Shown piece after piece: positions 56,535-64,000 of a stretch of 64,000 nucleotides of DNA. Made by a program: the position numbers and the translations under genes. The stretch is from Puffinus mauretanicus (lineage: Eukaryota; Chordata; Aves; Procellariiformes; Procellariidae). Position 1 is the stretch's first letter. Each line of letters opens with the position of its first letter. The stretch is taken from contig JAJKFH010001934.1 of NCBI GenBank assembly GCA_023333565.1, forward strand, positions 246,340 through 310,339. Reading direction: 5' to 3'. A model generated the notes under the pieces. That model was given only the letters and a program-made list of their open reading frames with translations, ran no database searches and was not told the DNA's origin.

Positions 56535-56894
56535 GAGAACGTTTTCGGCAGTGGCGAATGTGTTATTAGAGTGCAAAGACGGTCCCTGGAAAGAGCTTGT
56601 AGGTGCAGGGCAGCTCCCATTGCTGCGTTATTCAGCTGGGCTGGCTGCTGGTTTAACTGGGCTGTGAAATTGCTGGAGTCGGTGCCTGGATTCGTTTTCT
56701 GAGGGCACTGGAGGATGGAGAGGGGTCTTGGAGCGGTGCTGGAGCAGCGATGCCCCTGCTAGAAATCAGCTCCAGGCTGGAAATCCGGGTTTCGCATCCA
56801 CCCCGTGCTCCTTATGGTTTTCCCGTTCTTTGGGAACTCACAAAACACTTCACAAATCGACACGGCAGAAGTGAGAAATACTTTAAAATCCAAA

Positions 56895-57035
56895 GTCTCA
56901 TTAAGCAGAAGTGGAGTCACAGGCTCCGGCACCGCTTTCCGTTGCATTTTCACTAAATCCTCATTTGCATTTAAATTACAAATGTAATTTAGGCCAGAAT
57001 TTGAGCTGCTGGGCTATTAAAATAAAACTATATCT
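56895..57035. promoter_or_regulatory. Candidate conserved element with octamer site
   Basis: An AT-rich island containing a perfect octamer ATTTGCAT (56963-56970) followed by TTAAATTACAAATGTAATTT, a near-palindromic A/T block. It resembles POU/homeodomain-bound elements. Function is inferred from motifs only. Confidence 0.35.
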
Positions 57036-57554
57036 GGATGACCGGCAGCGGAGGGACGCCTCGAATGCCGCCGGTGCGGTGCGAAGGCTTTTGGTTACCG
57101 GGGCTTGCAAAATAACCTCAGCTAAAGGGGCTCGGGGTTTTACGAGGGATTTTTTCCAGTACAGGAGAGTCTTCAAAACTTGAATTTAGGGGTGGTTCCT
57201 CTCCCACCACTCCCCAAAACGCTGCCCTGAGCGGGACCCTGCTCATTTCCAGTGCCTGAGAGTCAAAGGAGAGCTGGAAACTGCTTTGTTATCTCTTAGT
57301 TTATTTTATTCTTTTTTTTTTTTAGAAAGCGCGGTTCCTATACGGAAATACCAGCGAAAACCCAAAATCACGGGGGCTGGGAGCTGGAAATATTGGCTGA
57401 AGCATTTTGCGAGGTCCTGATCGATGCTGTGGACCCGGCAGATTGGGGCAGGAGCCCGAGCTCCACCAGGCGCAGGGTTACAGGGTTCTGCCATAGCGGG
57501 GACGGGGTGACCCGGGGTCGCTTTAATTTCATACAGCTATAGACAAGAGAGAGA

Positions 57555-57585
57555 TGTACATATATATATGTATATATAAGTATAC
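57555..57585. repeat. (TA)n-like microsatellite
   Basis: An alternating TATATATATGTATATATA tract. Simple sequence. Confidence 0.9.
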
Positions 57586-57831
57586 AGAGTGCCCTGCGAG
57601 CATCCCAGCTGCGGCAGATAGAAGCTCCCAGCGATCTTTCCCTGGGTCAGGATTCGACCCCGGTTTCCCAGTCCAAACGAGGGGCTGGTGGAGCTGGTTT
57701 TTGGGTGGGTGCCGTTGCGGGGCTCAGCCCTCGGGCTGCTGCCGGAGGCGAGGGATGCTCTAGGTCTGCGTCATCGCAAGGGCTCCGGTGCGGTGTTTGC
57801 CATCAGGGTCCCCTTTTCCCCAGGAATAGTC

Positions 57832-57864
57832 TTTTTTTTTTTTTTTTTTTAATTAAAAAAAAAA
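57832..57864. repeat. T19-AATT-A10 palindrome
   Basis: Nineteen T, AATT, then ten A. The inner 24 bases are a perfect palindrome that could extrude as a hairpin. Confidence 0.9.
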
Positions 57865-59280
57865 CCCCTAAGCTAAGAAAAGTCAGGATCTTCCCTGCGT
57901 CTGGGGCTCCCAGCTCTGCCCGAGCGTGGCTGAGTTTAAAAAAATCACGACTTGAAGCCTTTTAACCCGCTTTAAGGCCGTTACAGGCAACATCTCCCAG
58001 CAGGCTGGGAATTCGGCAGAGGGAAAGATCCCGTGGGGATGGGAAATGGGGTGATGGAGCTTTGGGGGGTGGCCGAGTCAAGCCGCAGCCCCCCGGCATT
58101 GGCGGCTCCGTCCCCCCCAAGGCGATGGCGCGTCCTCGAAGGGGCTGCGCTGGGGGCAGAGATGCCCCATCCGGGGGGTGATGGGGTTCACCTCCCCTGT
58201 GTCCCCCCCGTTTCCTCTCGGCAGCCACCGCGGCTGCGGTTGGAAACGCCGCCCCCCCTCGTGCCTTTAGCAGCCTTGATGACGGGGTCGGTATTTCTCG
58301 GGGACACTGAGGCACTGGCTAAGGTGAATTAAAGAGACCAAGGATTTTGGGGCATCACATTTTTGGGGTTAACCCCCCAAAATTGAAATATCAAGTTAGA
58401 ATTCAGCTTCACGCCGAAACTTGGAATGAAACCCAAGATGTCTTGGTCCACAGCGTGGGACATCCCACCCCTGCAAGGACATCCAGCCCTGCCGGGACCT
58501 CCCCCCGTTGCCAGGACCTCCCCAGGAACCAGCTCCACACCAAGAGCCTTTCCCACCACACTTCGCTGAGGGTTTTTGCCCCCAGCTCGGGTGGAGATGG
58601 AGAGCTGAAGGGTGGTCTCCAACTCCTTCTGGATACCTTAGTCTCTCTTCTCATGGAGCTGAAGCTCAGCCTCGTGGGACCCTGGGGGTTTTCCCCCAAT
58701 TCCTGCTCCAGAACTGATCCTGCTCGCCCTCCCGCACCCGATGCTCCTTGAAAACGTTGGGTCCACGGAGGCAGGGGATGAGCAGAGCAAACGTGGTTGT
58801 GCTGGTGGTCCAGGACTCCGTCCGTGCTTGAGACGGGATCCCGAGGAGCCCTGGGCGGGAGCTGGAGACGTCCGGGCTGATGGAACGCCGAGCGAGAGGC
58901 TTTTGCTCAGGGCAAGGGGACACGGTGCGGGCAGCCGAGGAGGATCGCTGGCGCGCTTCGGCGGCGACTGATTTGAGATCCAAACGGGCAATTTCACCCT
59001 ATTTTGGTTCCTTTGAAAGAAAAATTGGTTTGGGCTGCCTGCTCGGCTCTGCCTTCCTAATGGGGAGGCTGCAATTTCCACAGGCTCTGGAGAAAGGTGA
59101 GGGCTGGTCAGGAGAGGTAATGACCTTTATTTGGCTAAATTGATGCAACTGGAAAAAAACCAGAGACACAACCCAGGCTCTCCGTCCAGCCCACGAGCCC
59201 CAGGTGCACCCAGGCGCTCGCCTGCTTCCTCCAGCTGCATCAATTTGTCCACTAAATGCTATTACCGCTCCCTCCGAGCC

Positions 59281-59307
59281 TCCTCCTCCTCCTCCTCCTC
59301 CTCCTCC
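59281..59307. repeat. (TCC)9 trinucleotide repeat
   Basis: Nine perfect TCC units. Neighbouring open frames with Ser or Glu runs are products of this repeat. Confidence 0.95.
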
Positions 59308-59682
59308 ACCGCCCGTTTGACCTCCCGGCCGCAGCGGCGGCGGTGGGAAGGTGAGAGGAAGGAAAAAAAATCGCGATTCCCGGCCGCCGCTCGCAGCCGG
59401 GGCTGACGCAGGGAGCGGAAGGCCGGGAGGAGCCGTCGGTCATCGTTTAGCGGCAGATAACGTGGTGCGGGATCGCTGGCCGGCGGCTCCCGCGGGATGC
59501 GCTGCCTTGGAGCTCGGCCGCTTCTCCGGAGGGACGGCTGCTGCATCCAGAGCAGCGCCGAGCGGGAGACCCCAAAATCTCTGCCTCTGTGGGGGGCTGT
59601 GGGTCCTTTCTGGGCACAGAATTCCCCCCGCTTGGAGAATTATGAAACGATGGTGAGATTTTTTTCCCATCTTCTACTAATT

Positions 59683-59703
59683 AAAAAAAAAAAAAAAAAA
59701 AAA
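59683..59703. repeat. poly(A) homopolymer (21 A)
   Basis: A simple A run. No retroposon body is recognisable before it. Confidence 0.9.
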
Positions 59704-60695
59704 GGAATCCTATCCTTTTTGGGCTTTGCTAAAGGAAATCTGGGCAGTGCCGCTGCTCCTCCTTCGCCCACCGGGCAGGGAAGGCAAAGCCCCCGCAGCG
59801 CCGCTCGTTAGTCCCTCCTAATTGCTTTAGCACTGCGAGAAACTCCTCAAGTCCCCACAGGTCACCCCCTTAACGAGATCTTTCTCGGGCTTTGGAGGCA
59901 GACGGGTGAGGAGCGGTTCCCCGTCATCCCGACGGATGCTGGGGGGAATTCGGCATCGGCATGCGGACACGGGGTGAGCTTGGGACCCTGCCCCGTCCCC
60001 CCACCCGTCCCCTGGCCGTATCCGTATTCCCGGTATCACATCCATGATGGGCTGCCCTGGCTGCAGTCAGAGGTCTCTAAATAATACAGTAAGGACGTGA
60101 ACAGTGGAAAGTTGCCCTCCGGGGCCAGTCCCAGTTTGAAGGACTCCAGTAAAATTTGTACTATGGATCCGGGGCTCTTTGATAACACTGTCTCCGAAGC
60201 GGCATCCTTTTCTCTTCCCATTTCTGGCCATTTTTTGGACACAGCTCAGACGTGGCATCACCCCCCGCCCCGGCACGGTCTGTCACGGGAGCGTTTCCCC
60301 TCTTGCCTCGGATGCGACGCCGTCTTGGCCCACGCAGGAGGAGATGCAGTGGTCATTGCAATCGTGGTGTCCCAGGAGGTTCGGGCTTCGGGTCGCTGTG
60401 ACAACCCTTGTCGGTGGGAGCAGCAGCGGAGCAGCTCTGCCCAGGTGGCTTCTCGTTTTGGTCCTCTCCCCACCTCGCTTGGTGAGTCCCCATTCTCCCA
60501 TCCTGGCTTCTCCAGGATGAACAAAGTCTTTGCAGTCACTTCTTGTCAGTCGGAATAAAAACCCAGCGACGTTATCGAGCAGAGCCCGGGCCACCGCTCC
60601 CGCTAGAGCTCCGTGGTGGTGACCTGGGTCACTTCTGAGCGCAGGTCGTCCCCTCCGTGGCCCCGGCAGCCCCGCTGGAGGCTGCCCACCTCTAG

Positions 60696-61228
60696 TCATG
60701 CCGGCTTGTTGTGGGCTTCGGAAGGGGTGCAGGTGGAAACACGTTCCCGGGTGGCGTTTCTGGCGCGGGAGAAGCTGTTTTGGTCCACGCGGGTTCGGAA
60801 AGGCAGGCAAAACTCTCGGAAACACCTCTTGAAATTTTCATCCAGGAAAGCGTATAGGACGGGGTTGAGGCTGCTGTTGGTATAACCCAGGGCGATGCAG
60901 AAATGCAGGCTGGCCACCACGTAGGGGTTCTTCTTATCTATGTCCACCAGCGTCCAGACGATGACGAAGATGTGGATAGGCGTCCAGCAGATGATGAAGG
61001 CTGCCACCACCACCAACACCATGCGCGTGATGCGTCGCAGGTTGCGGTCTTTCTCCTTGGAGCCCGAGAGGAGGCGGACGCTCTTCAGGCGAAGGATCAT
61101 CAGCCCGTAGCAGATGGTGATGACCAAGATGGGGACCATGAAGGCGAAGATGAAGACGCAGATCTTGGTCACGGTGTCCCAGTAGATGGGAGGATCGGGA
61201 AACTGGAGCGTGCACAGCACCATCCCGT
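60696..61228 (-). CDS. OPRD1: OPRD1 last coding exon (TM5-TM7 and C-tail)
   Basis: The delta opioid receptor is a Gi/o-coupled enkephalin receptor of neuronal plasma membranes. On the minus strand, after acceptor CTCCTGCAG (first base 61228), the exon encodes [20 protein letters not shown] (extracellular loop 2 with its disulfide Cys) and TM5. Next come [20 protein letters not shown] (loop 3 into TM6), [18 protein letters not shown] (TM6 with the toggle Trp) and [19 protein letters not shown] (TM7 NPxxY and helix 8). The Trp-Thr-Leu-Val after TM6 is typical of delta rather than mu or kappa receptors. The tail ends [16 protein letters not shown], Ser/Thr-containing as needed for GRK/arrestin control. 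The stop is at 60696-60698. Confidence 0.96.
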
Positions 61229-63565
<2,337 letters not shown>

Positions 63566-63569
63566 CCTA

Positions 63570-64000
63570 GGGAAGGGATCGTCCCTGTCCTCGGCACTGG
63601 TGGGGCCGCACCTCGAATCCTGTGTTCAGTTCTGGGCCCCTCACCACAAGAAGGACATGGAGGTGCTGGAGCGTGTCCAGAGGAGGGCAACGAAGCTGGT
63701 GAAGGGCCTGGAGCACAAGTCTGATGGGGAGCGGCTGAGGGAACTGGGGGTGTTCAGCCTGGAGAAGAGGAGGTGAGGGGAGACCTCATCGCTCTACAAC
63801 TCCCTGGAAGGAGGTTGTAGCGAGGGGGGGGTCGGTCTCTTCTCCCAAGTAACAGCGATGGGACGAGAGGAAATGGCCTCAAGTTGCGCCAGGGGAAGTT
63901 TAGATTGGACATTGGGAGAAATTTCTTTACTGAAAGAGTGGTCAGGCCTTGGAACAGGCTGCCCAGGGAGGTGGTGGAGTCACCATCCCTGGAGGTATTT
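63570..64000 (+). mobile_element. CR1 LINE fragment, plus orientation, cut by window end
   Basis: CR1 reverse-transcriptase C-terminal region and 3' end in the sense orientation. Blocks include [40 protein letters not shown], a frame change after EKRR, then the [24 protein letters not shown] stretch. It is closely similar to the reverse complement of the 1.8-kb copy, so it belongs to the same or a sister subfamily. It continues past 64000. Confidence 0.95.

Larger units (their letters stand above)
51921..60690. other. GC-rich intergenic region between RCC1 and OPRD1
   Basis: About 8.8 kb with no exon I can support. Large open frames on both strands (for example 51733-52734 and 53580-54542, minus) show no motif, no codon pattern and no splice logic. 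The region alternates GC-rich DNA with AT-rich islands resembling conserved regulatory elements (listed separately) and many homopolymers. OPRD1 is on the minus strand, so its 3'UTR must occupy part of the right side of this region. I cannot place its end. Confidence 0.6.

Overview
This window looks like part of a bird nuclear genome. The evidence is three CR1-type LINE fragments with their characteristic 3' tails and reverse-transcriptase tails, long spliced vertebrate genes, CpG-island promoters and no prokaryotic layout. The right part is strikingly GC-rich with small introns, as on an avian microchromosome (inference). Everything was read by eye from open frames and splice signals. No alignment or database search was run, and comparisons with human genes are from general knowledge.

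Layout. About 1-5 kb is non-coding with one CR1 fragment. A GC-rich island at 5.0-5.4 kb, a candidate promoter, starts a long, relatively AT-rich stretch. From a candidate start exon near 17.0 kb to the stop at 39,358, the plus strand carries PHACTR4 (phosphatase and actin regulator 4). Its 13 coding pieces join into one 714-residue frame, followed by a 3'UTR ending near 40.86 kb. Only about 340 bp later, an NRF1-motif-rich TATA promoter starts a short spliced non-coding gene with a 5'TOP-like start. Its intron holds an H/ACA snoRNA recognisable as U17/E1 (SNORA73), so this is the SNHG3-type host gene. After an AT-rich stretch with an unrecognised ORF, a second CpG island with a 9-bp minisatellite starts RCC1, the Ran guanine-nucleotide exchange factor (46.66-50.61 kb coding). 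About 8.8 kb of non-coding GC-rich DNA follows, with several AT-rich islands that look like candidate regulatory elements. The last two coding exons of the delta opioid receptor gene OPRD1 then lie on the minus strand (60,696-62,275). Its first coding exon is not in the window.

Two gene-structure oddities stand out. RCC1 is one base short of an intact 421-codon frame, and the defect maps to the end of its seventh coding exon. The intron between the two visible OPRD1 exons appears to use a GC donor instead of GT.

The three protein genes are functionally separate (PP1/actin regulation, Ran/chromatin, neuropeptide signalling). The one apparent functional grouping is the tight PHACTR4 - snoRNA host - RCC1 cluster, where the host gene and RCC1 are near neighbours on the same strand as in mammals. 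I found no convincing new biological system. The most useful leads are the gene-structure anomalies, the apparently single U17 copy, a PHACTR4 actin-binding repeat that lacks its core, and the candidate conserved elements next to OPRD1.
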